Below are positions 63,931 to 64,000 of a DNA stretch of 64,000 nucleotides, piece after piece. The stretch comes from Scolanthus callimorphus. Lineage: Eukaryota > Cnidaria > Anthozoa > Actiniaria > Edwardsiidae. The stretch is from contig CM066920.1 of assembly GCA_033964015.1 (NCBI GenBank), positions 13,421,912 to 13,485,911 on the forward strand. The letters run 5' to 3'. The translations under genes and the position numbers were made by a program. Within the stretch, counting starts at the first letter, position 1. Every line of letters starts with the position of its first letter. The notes below the pieces were generated by a model, which saw nothing but the letters and a program-made list of their open reading frames with translations, did not search any database and was not told where the DNA came from.

Positions 63931-64000
63931 CTAAAAGAAACAAACTCCTAGTTACTCAAAGCTCTTCACATTTCATAGAGGGGTCATTCTCGTACCCAGA

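Overview
This window is eukaryotic nuclear DNA from an early-branching metazoan, most likely an anthozoan cnidarian. The support is: short exons with GT-AG introns, animal-specific families (Sprouty, VGLL4), strict orthologues of housekeeping genes, AT-rich introns crowded with miniature DNA transposons (MITEs), non-LTR fragments with (ATT)n or (TTGAA)n tails, and one tyrosine-recombinase-type split-direct-repeat element. The phylum is an inference from the repeat landscape; the species cannot be named.

Layout, left to right. 1-2100: non-LTR retrotransposon debris. 2222-4879 (+): a long Sprouty-domain protein broken by three apparent one-base assembly deletions. 7027-36379 (-): cytosolic isoleucyl-tRNA synthetase (IARS1), for which I place 34 coding exons by translation; the terminal exon(s) were not found. 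An unrelated single-exon gene (19489-20256, +) sits inside one IARS1 intron on the other strand. 36667-40151 (+): NDUFA5 in five exons, head-to-head with IARS1 across 287 bp. 41252-45033 (-): a Ser/Pro/Asn-rich protein I do not recognise, tail-to-tail with NDUFA5. 45.8-50.5 kb: gene-poor DNA with a TTAA-flanked foldback element. 50551-53369 (+): VGLL4 in three exons with two TDU motifs. 55695-61664 (+): ATG7 exons 1-4. 62268-62367: a gap of exactly 100 N. 62950-63930 (-): two exons of SMC1. ATG7 and SMC1 both point into the gap and both lack their 3' halves, so the gap probably hides a large stretch of sequence.

The most interesting object is a 3.9-kb element in ATG7 intron 3 (57348-61255). 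It has the order A1 - interior - B1 - A2 - B2, where both A copies (153 bp, with CRE and TATA box) and both B copies (119 bp, with AATAAA) appear identical to their partners. This is the split-direct-repeat architecture of Ngaro/PAT-like (DIRS-order) retrotransposons, but no intact reverse transcriptase or recombinase ORF lies inside, so it looks like a recently mobile non-autonomous member. Other items are listed as findings: the nested intronic gene with a duplicated motif, the Sprouty protein with an RTRTVHG repeat, minisatellites beside IARS1 exons, and several MITE families with readable termini and target duplications.

The host genes do not form a pathway. They cover translation (IARS1), respiratory complex I (NDUFA5), growth-factor signalling (Sprouty), Hippo/TEAD (VGLL4), autophagy (ATG7) and cohesin (SMC1). 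Exon coordinates were read by eye from splice consensus and protein continuity and may be off by a base in places.
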